Below, in pieces: positions 1 through 8,776 of a DNA stretch of 64,000 nt. Position numbers and translations under genes: made by a program. Within the stretch, counting starts at the first letter, position 1. Every line of letters starts with the position of its first letter. Origin of the DNA: Burkholderiaceae bacterium 26 (GTDB lineage: Bacteria; Pseudomonadota; Gammaproteobacteria; Burkholderiales; Burkholderiaceae); NCBI GenBank assembly GCA_000955795.1, contig JYOB01000016.1, positions 62,001 through 126,000 of the forward strand. The letters are read 5' to 3'. The notes under the pieces were generated by a model. The model was not told the origin of the DNA. It worked only from the letters and a program-made list of their open reading frames with translations, and ran no database searches.

Positions 1-456
1 GCGCAACTCGGCCTGTTGCCCGCCGGCATGAGCGAGAGCGAGGCGCATGCGCGCCGCATGGACGATCGCGCCGCGCTCGTCGCCGCCTTTGTCGAGCACA
101 ACCGCCTGGTGCTGGCCGACGGCGGTGTGCCGATGATCGGCGTGGCGCCCTTGCTGGCGGCATTGGAACAGGCGCGCATGGCCACTGCGGCGCAAGCCGA
201 CGTCATTTTGCAAGCCAGCGCGCAGGACTTTGCCACGGCGGCCACCGTGTTTACGGGCGCGGCCAACACGCCGCTGGCGCTGGTGCCGCTGGAAGACCTG
301 TTGGGCCTTGTCGAGCAGCCGAACCTGCCAAGCACCATCGACACCCACCCGAACTGGCGGCGTCGCCTGCCAGGGCCGTCCGGCATGCTGCTCGACGCGC
401 CCACGGTGCAGGCGCGTCTGTCCGCACTAGCCAACGCGCGCATCAGCACGCCATGA
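1..456 (+). CDS. malQ: 4-alpha-glucanotransferase, C-terminal part (5' end outside window)
   Basis: The open frame runs in from the left edge. The last ~60 residues carry the MalQ C-terminal signature, with PNLPSTIDTHPNWRRRLP just before the end. MalQ (amylomaltase) transfers alpha-1,4-glucan chains between maltodextrins in the cytoplasm. The stop codon overlaps the next start by four bases (ATGA), so treY is translationally coupled. This pairing fits a glycogen/trehalose operon in which malto-oligosaccharides feed TreY/TreZ. Only about the last 150 residues are visible, so nothing can be said about the catalytic core. Confidence 0.9.
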   Translation, partial: AQLGLLPAGMSESEAHARRMDDRAALVAAFVEHNRLVLADGGVPMIGVAPLLAALEQARMATAAQADVILQASAQDFATAATVFTGAANTPLALVPLEDLLGLVEQPNLPSTIDTHPNWRRRLPGPSGMLLDAPTVQARLSALANARISTP

Positions 457-3275
457 GCGAACCGACCACACCCCTCACACCCGTCGCCCTCCAGCGTGTG
501 CCGCGCGCTACGGTGCGGCTGCAATTGCACCGCGACTTTACGTTCGACCATGCGCGCGCGTTGGTGGATGACTTCGCCGCACTCGGCATCTCGCATCTGT
601 ACACGTCGCCCATCACCACGGCGCAGCCAGGCTCCACACACGGCTATGACGTTGTTGACCCCACACACGTGAACCCCGAGCTGGGCGGCGAACGCGCGCT
701 CGAACAGTTGGTGGATGCGCTGCATGCGCGCGGCATGGGGCTCATCGTCGATATCGTGCCGAACCACATGGGCGTGGGCGGCGCACACAACGGGTGGTGG
801 CTGGACGTGCTCGAATCCGGCCCCGACAGCGCCTACGCCAACTTCTTCGATATCGACTGGCAGCCGCCCAACCCGGCGCTGCGCAACAAGGTGCTCGCGC
901 CCTTCCTGGGCGAAAACTACGCTGACGCACTGGCCGGCGGCCGACTGCAGCTGACCTACGACGACACGGCCGCGCGGCTGGCGATGGCGTACTACGACCA
1001 CCGCTTCCCGATTGCGCTGACCGACTATGCCGCACTGCTTCGCACCGGCAACGCAGACACCGCCACCCACGCGGTAGCCGACCGCTTTGCCGCGCTCGGT
1101 ACGATCCGCTCACTGCGCACGCGTCGCGAACGCACCGACGAAGCACGCGACGCCCTGCGCAACCTCGCCACCACGCAAGCGGGCGCCGCGCACATCGCCG
1201 AAGCCGTGCGCATGCTCAACGCGCAGCCCGATCAGCTTGATGCGTTGATGGCCCGACAGCATTGGCGCCTTGCCCACTGGCGCACCGCCAACGATGAGAT
1301 CAACTGGCGCCGCTTCTTCGACATCGGCTCGCTGGCTGGCCTGCGCATGGAGCGCGCCGAGGTGTTTGAAGCCACGCATGCGCTGCTGTTCCGGCTCTAT
1401 CGCCTGGGTTGGATTGACGGCGTGCGCATCGACCACGTTGATGGCCTGGCCGACCCGGCCGCCTATTGCCGCCAGCTACGCCGCCGCCTGCAAGCCGAAC
1501 ACGCGGCGCGCCCCGCTGACCGGCTCACGAGCCACCCGTGGATCGTCGTCGAAAAGATCCTCGCCGGCGATGAAGCCATGCGCACCGACTGGGGCGTCGA
1601 CGGCACCAGCGGCTACGATTTCATGAACCAGGTAGGCGCGCTGTTGCACGATGCGCACGGCGAGACCGCGCTCACCCAGGGCTGGCTTGAATGGATTGGC
1701 GCGCCAGTGGCTGAAGCGCCGTTTTCGGCCACGGCGGTACCTGCTCGCCGCCAGGTCCTGCACGCGAACTTTGCCGCAGAACTCGATGCAGCCACGTCAG
1801 CACTGCACGCGGTGGCACAACAAGACCGCAGCAGCCACGACGTGACGTGGCACGCCATCCGCCGCGCGCTGGCTGAGGTGATCGTCCACTTTCCGGTGTA
1901 TCGCACCTATGCGAATGCGCAACAACGCGATGCGCAGGATTCGGCCATCCTGCAAACCGCCATGTCCGGCGCGGCGACCTGCCTGCGGCGCGTTGACCAA
2001 CCTGTGCTCAGTTGGCTGGATGCACGGCTTGGCGGCCAACCTGCCGGGCAGGACAAGCAGCGCCAACTGGCATTGCGCCGGTGCCAGCAGTTGTCGTCGC
2101 CGGTGGCAGCCAAGGCAGTGGAAGACACAGCGTGCTACCGCTACGGCCGGCTGCTGTCGCGCAACGAGGTCGGCGCGGATCCGGGTACGTTTTCCATGAG
2201 CGCCAACGCGTTCCATCACGCCATGCAAGCGCGCGCTCACACCTGGCCGCACGCGATGCTCGCCACCGCCACGCACGACCACAAGCGTGGTGAAGACGTG
2301 CGCGCTCGGTTGGCCGTGCTGTCGGAACGTCCCACGCAGTGGCTGGCCGCCGCACACCAATGGCGCACGGAACACGCAGCGTGGGTGCGTCAACTGCCTG
2401 CCGGCCCGGCTCCCTCACCAGCCGCGCAGTGGATGCTCTATCAAACGCTGGTGGGCATCTGGCCCGCGGATCTGGACTGGCATGACGCCGATGCCGTGCG
2501 CGAGCTGGCCGAGCGCGTCGCGCAGTGGCAGGAAAAGGCGCAGCGCGAAGCCAAGCTGCGCACTGACTGGTTCGCGCCCGATGCGGACTACGAAGCCGCC
2601 AGCCGCGATTTCGTCTTTACGCTGCTGACGGGCGAGGCGGCCTCGACCTTCCTGCCTTCGCTCTCCGCCTTCGTGCAAAGCGTGGCGCCGGCCGCCGCCG
2701 TCAACGGCCTCGCCCAGACCTTGCTGCGCACCGCGTTGCCTGGCGTGCCCGACCTCTATCAGGGCACCGATTTCTGGGACACCAGCCTCGTTGATCCCGA
2801 CAACCGCCGCCCCGTCGACTACGCCGCGCGGCATCGCGCATTGCGGGCATTGCACGTGCATGCCGGGCACAGCCTCGCGTCGCTGCTCGCGCATTGGACC
2901 GACGGCCGTATCAAGCAAGCCGTACTGGCACGTGCACTGGCCCTGCGCGCTGCCATGCCGGCGGTGTTCGAATGCGGCGACTACCAACCGCTGGCCGTAA
3001 CCGGCAGCGGCGCACAGCACGTGCTGGCGTTTGCACGTGTGCATGGCGCCCAGGCGGTCGTCGCAATCGTGCCGCTGCATGCCTCCGCCTTGCTGGGCCA
3101 TGCCGCCACACCAACGTTTGCGGATGGCGCATGGCGGGACACCACGGTCTGTCTGCCGGCCGCGCTTTCACACACGCCGCTGCATAGCGCTTTTGACGGC
3201 CAGACCCTGCACAGCCCCCGCCTTGCGCTGGGCCAGGTGCTCGCCCACCTGCCGGTCGCCCTGCTGCACACCTGA
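453..3275 (+). CDS. treY: Malto-oligosyltrehalose synthase
   Basis: A 940-residue GH13 enzyme that isomerises the reducing-end alpha-1,4 bond of maltodextrins to an alpha,alpha-1,1 bond; TreZ then releases trehalose. Family motifs are visible in order: HGYDVVDPTHVNPELGG near residue 65, DIVPNHMG near 100, the nucleophile strand DGVRIDHVDGLADP near 320, the acid/base region WIVVEKIL near 355, and TATHDHKRGEDVRARL near 605. The C-terminal part carries GVPDLYQGTDFWDTSLVDPDNRRPVDY, typical of TreY. The length fits the long proteobacterial forms. It begins inside the malQ stop codon, so the two are co-translated. treZ is not in the window and presumably lies upstream. Confidence 0.95.
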   Translation: MSEPTTPLTPVALQRVPRATVRLQLHRDFTFDHARALVDDFAALGISHLYTSPITTAQPGSTHGYDVVDPTHVNPELGGERALEQLVDALHARGMGLIVDIVPNHMGVGGAHNGWWLDVLESGPDSAYANFFDIDWQPPNPALRNKVLAPFLGENYADALAGGRLQLTYDDTAARLAMAYYDHRFPIALTDYAALLRTGNADTATHAVADRFAALGTIRSLRTRRERTDEARDALRNLATTQAGAAHIAEAVRMLNAQPDQLDALMARQHWRLAHWRTANDEINWRRFFDIGSLAGLRMERAEVFEATHALLFRLYRLGWIDGVRIDHVDGLADPAAYCRQLRRRLQAEHAARPADRLTSHPWIVVEKILAGDEAMRTDWGVDGTSGYDFMNQVGALLHDAHGETALTQGWLEWIGAPVAEAPFSATAVPARRQVLHANFAAELDAATSALHAVAQQDRSSHDVTWHAIRRALAEVIVHFPVYRTYANAQQRDAQDSAILQTAMSGAATCLRRVDQPVLSWLDARLGGQPAGQDKQRQLALRRCQQLSSPVAAKAVEDTACYRYGRLLSRNEVGADPGTFSMSANAFHHAMQARAHTWPHAMLATATHDHKRGEDVRARLAVLSERPTQWLAAAHQWRTEHAAWVRQLPAGPAPSPAAQWMLYQTLVGIWPADLDWHDADAVRELAERVAQWQEKAQREAKLRTDWFAPDADYEAASRDFVFTLLTGEAASTFLPSLSAFVQSVAPAAAVNGLAQTLLRTALPGVPDLYQGTDFWDTSLVDPDNRRPVDYAARHRALRALHVHAGHSLASLLAHWTDGRIKQAVLARALALRAAMPAVFECGDYQPLAVTGSGAQHVLAFARVHGAQAVVAIVPLHASALLGHAATPTFADGAWRDTTVCLPAALSHTPLHSAFDGQTLHSPRLALGQVLAHLPVALLHT

Positions 3276-3410
3276 TCCGCACGTTACACACTCGCACGGG
3301 TTAACACCGACTGCGCCGCTCCTTGGCTCGCCCTAAAATTCCTCTATTCATATAGATGACTAGAGCAATGTGTGGTGAACACGTCGCTCACGTCACCCGG
3401 AGGAGACCGC

Positions 3411-4658
3411 ATGTTCGGCTGGTTCAAAGAGATTTCAAAAGGGGAAAAGCGCACGTTCTGGGCCTGCTTTGGCGGTTGGGCGCTCGACGCGCTGGACGTG
3501 CAGATGTTCAGCCTCGTCATCCCGACCATCATCGCGGCGTGGCACATCGGCAAAACCGAGGCCGGGCTGGTGTCGGGCGTCACGCTGGTGGCGTCGGCCC
3601 TGGGCGGCTGGATTGCCGGCGCGCTGACCGACCGCTTCGGCCGCGTGCGCACGCTGCAATTCACGGTGCTGTGGTTTTCGCTGGCCACATTCGCCTCGGC
3701 CTTCGCGCAGAACTTCGAGCAGTTCCTGGTGCTGAAGGCCATTCAAGGTTTTGGCTTTGGCGGTGAATGGGCCGCGGGTGCCGTGCTGATGGCCGAGAGC
3801 ATCCGCGCCAGCCACCGCGGCAAGGCGATGGGCACGGTGCAGAGCGCCTGGGCCGTCGGCTGGGGCGCGGCGGTGCTGCTGTATGCGCTCACGTATTCCT
3901 TCATCGAGCCGGACCTCGCCTGGCGCGTGATGTTTGCCGCCGGGTTGCTGCCGGCGCTGCTCATCATCTACATCCGCCGCGGCGTACAGGAACCCGTGCC
4001 GGCCACCAAGCCGGGCGCGAAAGCCGATGCGATGCCGACCTCGCGCTTCCCGCTGCTCGACATCTTCCGCCCGCAGGTGCTGCGCATGACGCTGATCGGC
4101 GGGCTGCTGGGGGTAGGCGCGCACGGGGGCTACTACGCGCTGATGACGTGGCTGCCGACGTATCTCAAGACGGAGCGCCACCTGTCGGTGCTCGGCACGG
4201 GCGGCTACCTGGCGGTGATCATCTTCGCCTTCTGGTGCGGCTGCGTGGCCAGCGCGTGGCTGCTGGACGTGCTTGGCCGTCGCGGAAACATTCTGCTGTT
4301 CTCGTGCTGCTGCGTGGTGACGGTGCTGGTGTATCTGCTGGTGCCGCTGTCGGATGGCGCGATGCTGGTGCTGGGCTTTCCGCTGGGCTTCTTTGCGGCG
4401 GGCATTCCGGCCAGCATGGGTGCGCTGTTCAACGAGCTGTATCCGCAGGGCGTGCGCGGCACGGGTGTGGGCTTTTGCTACAACTTCGGCCGCGTGGTGT
4501 CTGCCGCGTTCCCGGTGCTGGTGGGCAAGATGAGCGCATCGATGTCGCTCGGCACGGCCATCGGCATCGACGCGGCCATCGCGTATTCGATCGTCGCGGT
4601 GGCTGTGCTGATGCTGCCCGAGACGAAGGGCCGCGACCTCGCCGCCGTCACCGTCTGA
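3411..4658 (+). CDS. MFS transporter (metabolite:H+ symporter type)
   Basis: A 415-residue inner-membrane permease with twelve predicted hydrophobic segments and the MFS loop 2-3 motif (GALTDRFGRVRT near residue 75). The N-terminus, ALDALDVQMFSLVIPTI, has the acidic TM1 residues seen in the sialate/lactate and aromatic-acid symporter families. ATG at 3411 is chosen because GGAGGA lies seven bases upstream; a GTG at 3372 in the same frame lacks a ribosome site. The next gene, an exported hydrolase, starts 55 bases downstream, so transporter and hydrolase probably act on the same compound. The substrate cannot be read from the sequence. Confidence 0.85.
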   Translation: MFGWFKEISKGEKRTFWACFGGWALDALDVQMFSLVIPTIIAAWHIGKTEAGLVSGVTLVASALGGWIAGALTDRFGRVRTLQFTVLWFSLATFASAFAQNFEQFLVLKAIQGFGFGGEWAAGAVLMAESIRASHRGKAMGTVQSAWAVGWGAAVLLYALTYSFIEPDLAWRVMFAAGLLPALLIIYIRRGVQEPVPATKPGAKADAMPTSRFPLLDIFRPQVLRMTLIGGLLGVGAHGGYYALMTWLPTYLKTERHLSVLGTGGYLAVIIFAFWCGCVASAWLLDVLGRRGNILLFSCCCVVTVLVYLLVPLSDGAMLVLGFPLGFFAAGIPASMGALFNELYPQGVRGTGVGFCYNFGRVVSAAFPVLVGKMSASMSLGTAIGIDAAIAYSIVAVAVLMLPETKGRDLAAVTV

Positions 4659-4713
4659 ACACCCATCACAAAACCATGACGACGCACTTGATCCGTCGCC
4701 GCCAGGAGACCCC

Positions 4714-5634
4714 ATGCCCACTCGCCGCGCCTTCAACACTGGGTTGCTTGCCATGCTAGGTTCCACCGCCCTTGCCGGCTGCGCCGCCACCGGCAGCAGC
4801 GACATCTCGCGCGGGGCGTCCGCGCGCATCACCGCCATCGACACGCACGCGCATGTGTTCGAACGCGGGCTGCCGCTGGCGGGTGCGCGCCGCTATGCGC
4901 CCACGTATGACGCACCGCTGTCGGCCTACCTCGCGCAACTCGACGCGCATGGCGTGTCGCACGGCGTGCTGATCCAGCCGAGCTTCCTGGGGGTCGACAA
5001 CAGCTATCTGTTGGCCGCGCTCAAGCAAGCGCCCCAGCGCCTGCGCGGTGTGGCCGTGATCGACCCGGCCGCGCCCGAGACCTTGCTCACGCAGATGAAC
5101 GCCGAGGGCATCGTCGGCATTCGCCTGAACCTGATCGGTGCGGCAGACCCGCAATTGAAATCGCCCGTGTGGCAAGCCGCGCTGGCGCGCCTGCATGCGC
5201 TCCGCTGGCATGTGGAATTGCATGTCGAGGCACGCCGCCTTCCCGCGCTGCTGCAGCCGCTGCTGGAAGCGCAAGTGAACATGGTGGTCGACCATTTCGG
5301 CCGCCCCGATCCTGCACTCGGCGTGGACGATCCGGGCTTTGCCGCATTGCTTGCCGCCGGCCGCTCCCGCCGCGTGTGGGTGAAGATTTCCGGCGCATAC
5401 CGGAACGGCGCCAACGGACGCGGCGAAGCCATCGCCCAGGCCGCCATGCCGCGCCTGAAAGATGCACTCGGCCTGGACCGCCTCGTCTGGGGCAGCGACT
5501 GGCCGCACACGCAGTTCGAATCGCAGATCAACTACGACAAGATGTGGGCCTTCGCTGGCGTGCTGCTGCCCAACGCAGCGGACCGCAAGCAGGTGCTGGT
5601 CGACACGCCCGCGCGGTTGTTCCGCTTCGTCTGA
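4714..5634 (+). CDS. Exported TIM-barrel metal-dependent hydrolase (amidohydrolase 2 / PDC-lactonase-like)
   Basis: 306 residues. The N-terminus has an RR pair followed by a hydrophobic stretch and a lipobox-like LAGC (C22), so it is exported, perhaps Tat-dependent and lipid-anchored. The mature part opens with the metal-binding IDTHAHVFE motif, has VDHFGRPD near residue 190 and ends with the WGSDWPHTQFE strand. These mark the COG3618 family, which includes 2-pyrone-4,6-dicarboxylate lactonase. Most relatives are cytoplasmic, so the signal sequence is unusual. It follows the MFS gene closely and AGGAGA precedes the start. The substrate is unknown; a lactone or cyclic ester is inferred from the family. 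Confidence 0.8.
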   Translation: MPTRRAFNTGLLAMLGSTALAGCAATGSSDISRGASARITAIDTHAHVFERGLPLAGARRYAPTYDAPLSAYLAQLDAHGVSHGVLIQPSFLGVDNSYLLAALKQAPQRLRGVAVIDPAAPETLLTQMNAEGIVGIRLNLIGAADPQLKSPVWQAALARLHALRWHVELHVEARRLPALLQPLLEAQVNMVVDHFGRPDPALGVDDPGFAALLAAGRSRRVWVKISGAYRNGANGRGEAIAQAAMPRLKDALGLDRLVWGSDWPHTQFESQINYDKMWAFAGVLLPNAADRKQVLVDTPARLFRFV

Positions 5635-5753
5635 ACGCGCAACTGCTGCAGCGCCCCCGCGCGATACCCCATTTCGCGAATCACGAATTTCGCCGCGCGG
5701 GCCGCGCTCCTACACTGGCCGCTCCTCATCCCCACAAGCCGCAAGGAGCAGCC

Positions 5754-6506
5754 ATGCAGCAGCATCGACTCGTCGACCAGCAATTCGGCCAGGTCGCCCA
5801 GGCCTACCTGACCAGCGCAGTGCACGCGCAGGGCGCCGATCTGGACGCGCTGGCCACGCTGGCGCAATCAGCGCCGCACGCCAAGGTGCTCGATCTTGGC
5901 TGCGGCGGCGGACACGTAAGCTTTGCGATGTCGCCGCACGTGGGGGCCATGGTGGCGTACGACCTGTCAGAAGACATGTTGAACGTGGTGGCCGCCGAAG
6001 CGGCGCGCCGCGGCCTTGCGCAGTTGCACACGCAAGCTGGCCGCGCAGAGAGCCTGCCCTTTGACGATGCCGCGTTCGACATCGTTGCCACGCGGTTTTC
6101 TGCCCACCACTGGTACGACGTTCGCAAAGGCCTGGCTGAAGCACGCCGTGTGCTCAAACCCGGCGGCAAGCTCGTCCTCGTGGATATCGTCGCGCCGGAG
6201 GTGCCGCTGCTGGACACGCTGCTGCAGACCGCAGAAGTGCTGCGTGACGCTTCGCACGTGCGCGACTACCGCGTGTCTGAATGGCAGGCCATGCTGGCCG
6301 AGGCCGGCTTCCAGGCCGGCACGCCGCGCACGTGGAAGCTGACGATGACCTTCGACAGCTGGATCGCCCGCATTCGCACACCGCAGGTGCGCGCAGATGC
6401 CATCCGCGACCTGTTCGACCGCGCGGCCGATGAAGCGCGCACGTACTTTTCCGTGGCGCCCGACCATTCATTTGCCATCGACGCGATGCTGATCGAGGCC
6501 ACCTGA
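5754..6506 (+). CDS. Class I SAM-dependent methyltransferase (UbiE-like)
   Basis: 250 residues with a methyltransferase 11-type Rossmann domain. The SAM-binding motif I, VLDLGCGGGHVSF, lies near residue 45; the acidic motif II follows (AYDLSEDM), then the post-motif loop LPFDDAAFDIVATRFSAHHW and the LKPGGKLVLVD strand. The start at 5754 is preceded by AAGGAG; a longer upstream reading frame has no ribosome site and overlaps the preceding gene. Relatives methylate small molecules, quinones or isoprenoid-like compounds. Neither sequence nor neighbourhood fixes the substrate. Confidence 0.85.
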   Translation: MQQHRLVDQQFGQVAQAYLTSAVHAQGADLDALATLAQSAPHAKVLDLGCGGGHVSFAMSPHVGAMVAYDLSEDMLNVVAAEAARRGLAQLHTQAGRAESLPFDDAAFDIVATRFSAHHWYDVRKGLAEARRVLKPGGKLVLVDIVAPEVPLLDTLLQTAEVLRDASHVRDYRVSEWQAMLAEAGFQAGTPRTWKLTMTFDSWIARIRTPQVRADAIRDLFDRAADEARTYFSVAPDHSFAIDAMLIEAT

Positions 6507-6730
6507 GCCATGTGAGCGGCTTGGGCGCCTTCATCCCTCTCATCCTTTTTGTCACACCCGTTGGAGGGGTGCCGCGATACGGCGCCGTTTTCAGGGTTTC
6601 GCTTAATCCAGAATGAAAAAAATGTGATATCGGAACACGTGTACGAACGCGGCGTTGCCGGTAGCCTTCCGGGTTACCGTCGACTCCGGTCGGCCTTGGC
6701 GCACGGTCACTGCGCCGACTTCCGATTTCC

Positions 6731-8116
6731 ATGTACGCCCTGTTCCCCGCCTTCGTCTCGTCGCTCTTCCTGTTCTACGGCGTCTACGTCGTGACCACGC
6801 GCGGCCGCACGCGCGCGAGCCTGGCGTTTCTCGGCATGACAACGCTCACGTGCCTGTGGCAAGGCATCTGGGCGTTTCTGTTCCAGACCCAAGACGTTGG
6901 CACGGCCCAGGTGCTCGCCAAACTTGGCTGGATCGCCATCCTCGTCATGCCGACCATGCTCTACCACTTTGCCGTGGAGGTGGCCGAGGCCCCGGGTGAG
7001 CGGCGCTGGCTCATGGTTGCCTATGCGTTGGACGCCGTGCTGATTGCATTGCTGCTGACCACCAACCTCGTCATCGACGGCGTGTATCAGTTCCACTTCG
7101 GGTTCTATCCGAAGGCGGGCGCGCTGGAAGCCGTCCACATCATCCAAACTACCGCGCTGGTTACGCGCGGCATGTGGGTGCTCTACCGCGAGCAGCAGCA
7201 TGCGACGGCCGAGAAGCGCAAACGGCTGCTGACTTGCCTGTTCGGCGTGGGGCTGATTTCGTTGGCGGCTGCCGACTACGCGGTCAACTACGGCATTGCG
7301 TTCTACCCGCCGGGCGTGCTGCCGCTGGCCATTGCGCTGGGCATCATCGCCGTGGGCGTGGTCAAGTTCGACTTGATGCGCCCCTATGCACTGGCAGCCA
7401 CCGTTGCACACGAGGTGCGCACGCCGCTGACCACCATCCGCTTGCAGGCAGCCGAAATCGCCCGCGCCTGGCCAGACGTCTATCGCGGCTATCAGCTCGC
7501 CATCGACAACGGCCTGTGCCAACCGCCGCAGCATCCGGCCATGCTGGATCGCCTGTCCAAACTGGCGGGAGCCATCACATCGGAAGTCGCGTCTGCACAT
7601 AGCGTGATCGAGATGGCCTTGGCCTCCGTCACGCTGGAGCGCCTGGACCGGCGCACCTTCGCGGCCCATTCGCTACACGAATGCGTAGAAACGGCTGTGG
7701 CGCAGTATCCGTTCCAGGCCGGTGAGCGCGAACGCGTGCACGTGCAGCCGTTCAACGCCGACTGGCGCTTCGTGGGCTCCGACACGCTGCTCGTGTACGT
7801 GTTGTTCAACCTGCTGAAGAATGCGCTGCATGCCATCCAGATCGCGCGCAAGGGCCACATCGAAATCTCCGCCCGCCAGGATGGAGACAGCTATGTGCTC
7901 GTGGTGCGCGACAGCGCCACCGGCATTCCGCCCAGCGTGCAACGCCGCATGTTCGACCCGTTCTTCTCCACCAAGCACGTCGGCAAAGGCTCAGGCGTGG
8001 GGCTGACGTTCTGCCGCCGCGTCATGCAGGCGTTTGGCGGGCGCATCCAGTGCGAATCGGTGGTTGGGGAATACACGCTGTTCTCCATGCGGTTTCCCCA
8101 ACCTCCTGCTATCTGA
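6731..8116 (+). CDS. Seven-TM sensor histidine kinase with CqsS-like kinase core
   Basis: 461 residues. The first ~215 form about seven membrane segments of the type found in HisKA_7TM sensors. The kinase core has H-box VAHEVRTPL (H227), N-box LLVYVLFNLLKNALHAIQ near 352-369, and G-boxes DSATGIPP and GKGSGVGLTFCRRVMQAFGG near 393-436. From memory of the family, GSDTLL.Y.LFNLLKNA and FCR.VM.AFGG.I.C.S match the CqsS autoinducer sensor closely. No receiver domain is attached and no response-regulator gene is adjacent. No convincing ribosome site was seen, so the start is provisional. The neighbours are a thioesterase and a diguanylate cyclase. It probably senses a small hydrophobic signal; the ligand is unknown. 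Confidence 0.85.
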   Translation: MYALFPAFVSSLFLFYGVYVVTTRGRTRASLAFLGMTTLTCLWQGIWAFLFQTQDVGTAQVLAKLGWIAILVMPTMLYHFAVEVAEAPGERRWLMVAYALDAVLIALLLTTNLVIDGVYQFHFGFYPKAGALEAVHIIQTTALVTRGMWVLYREQQHATAEKRKRLLTCLFGVGLISLAAADYAVNYGIAFYPPGVLPLAIALGIIAVGVVKFDLMRPYALAATVAHEVRTPLTTIRLQAAEIARAWPDVYRGYQLAIDNGLCQPPQHPAMLDRLSKLAGAITSEVASAHSVIEMALASVTLERLDRRTFAAHSLHECVETAVAQYPFQAGERERVHVQPFNADWRFVGSDTLLVYVLFNLLKNALHAIQIARKGHIEISARQDGDSYVLVVRDSATGIPPSVQRRMFDPFFSTKHVGKGSGVGLTFCRRVMQAFGGRIQCESVVGEYTLFSMRFPQPPAI

Positions 8117-8141
8117 CGCTCACATCTTCAAAGCGCGTCAG
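8113..8141. terminator. Hairpin between convergent kinase and thioesterase genes
   Basis: CTGACGC (8113-8119) pairs perfectly with GCGTCAG (8135-8141) across a 15-base loop. It spans the kinase stop codon and the last codons of the thioesterase. There is no T-run on either side, so an intrinsic terminator is only a possibility; it may be a simple 3'-end protecting hairpin. Confidence 0.3.
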
Positions 8142-8644
8142 GACACGTGTGCCAGCTCCGGCAGCGTGTCCAGCTCGTAAGCCTTCACACGCAGGCGCAC
8201 GTGTTCCGGCAACCGCTGAATCACGCGCTCGGCGTTGGCGCACACCACCTGCTGATACCCCAGCGACACAAGCCGTCCGCCCGAAACAAACCGGAACACC
8301 ATGTAGAACGAGCAGGGCTGCACCCGGAATGTGTTCAAGTGGCATTCCACACGCTGAAACGGGAATGTCTCTTCAACGAATTCCTGATGCGCGAGCTTGG
8401 TCACGAAGATCACGCGCCCGCTCATGAGCAGGTCTGCGTCAATGCATTCGTGAAACCACCGCTCGCGCACCACGCCCTGCCACTCGAAATACCGGGCGAA
8501 ATACGTGTTGGCGTAGGCGTTGGAATCCTTCAGATAGACATCGAAGGCGTGCTGGAACGTCTGCTGCGCGGAAATGGCTTCGGGCAGCTCGGCATTGCGC
8601 AGATAGTGGTTGACGACTGTGGCAATGGATTGGCCTGTCGGCAT
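8138..8644 (-). CDS. Hotdog-fold acyl-CoA thioesterase (enediyne/4HBT-like)
   Basis: 168 residues. The central motif NTYFARYFEWQGVVRERWF resembles the active-site region of hotdog thioesterases such as the CalE7/DynE7 enediyne enzymes and 4-hydroxybenzoyl-CoA thioesterases, where the first Asn and the Glu/Arg of WQG..RE shape the substrate channel. The start at 8644 is chosen because GGAG lies six bases upstream; a 34-residue longer frame has no ribosome site. It faces the CqsS-like kinase and lies next to a diguanylate cyclase. Such enzymes release fatty or beta-keto acids from carriers, so a role in making a lipid signal is conceivable but only inferred from position. Confidence 0.75.
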   Translation of the reverse strand: MPTGQSIATVVNHYLRNAELPEAISAQQTFQHAFDVYLKDSNAYANTYFARYFEWQGVVRERWFHECIDADLLMSGRVIFVTKLAHQEFVEETFPFQRVECHLNTFRVQPCSFYMVFRFVSGGRLVSLGYQQVVCANAERVIQRLPEHVRLRVKAYELDTLPELAHVS

Positions 8645-8776
8645 CGCATACTCCAAGAATGGAATTGGCTGCTGGCGGCAGCCGCGCATGCGCGGTGGTC
8701 CCGCGCATGTGTCCATTCTTCCGATGCACTTGCCGTTGCGTAACAAGCCAATAGCGTAGCCCTACGAACGGGCGGC

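Noticed and set aside
3435-4844. A 469-residue open frame opposite the MFS gene
   Set aside because: It is rich in Arg, His, Gln and Ala with no domain, as expected of the antisense frame of a GC-rich membrane-protein gene; no ribosome site.
5169-5753. Long N-terminal extension of the methyltransferase
   Set aside because: It overlaps the preceding hydrolase gene, is Arg-rich, and the family N-terminus and AAGGAG site match ATG 5754.
6731-8116. PhcS itself, with the phc quorum-sensing operon
   Set aside because: phcB, phcR and phcQ are not adjacent and the sensor domain is HisKA_7TM; only the kinase core resembles that family.
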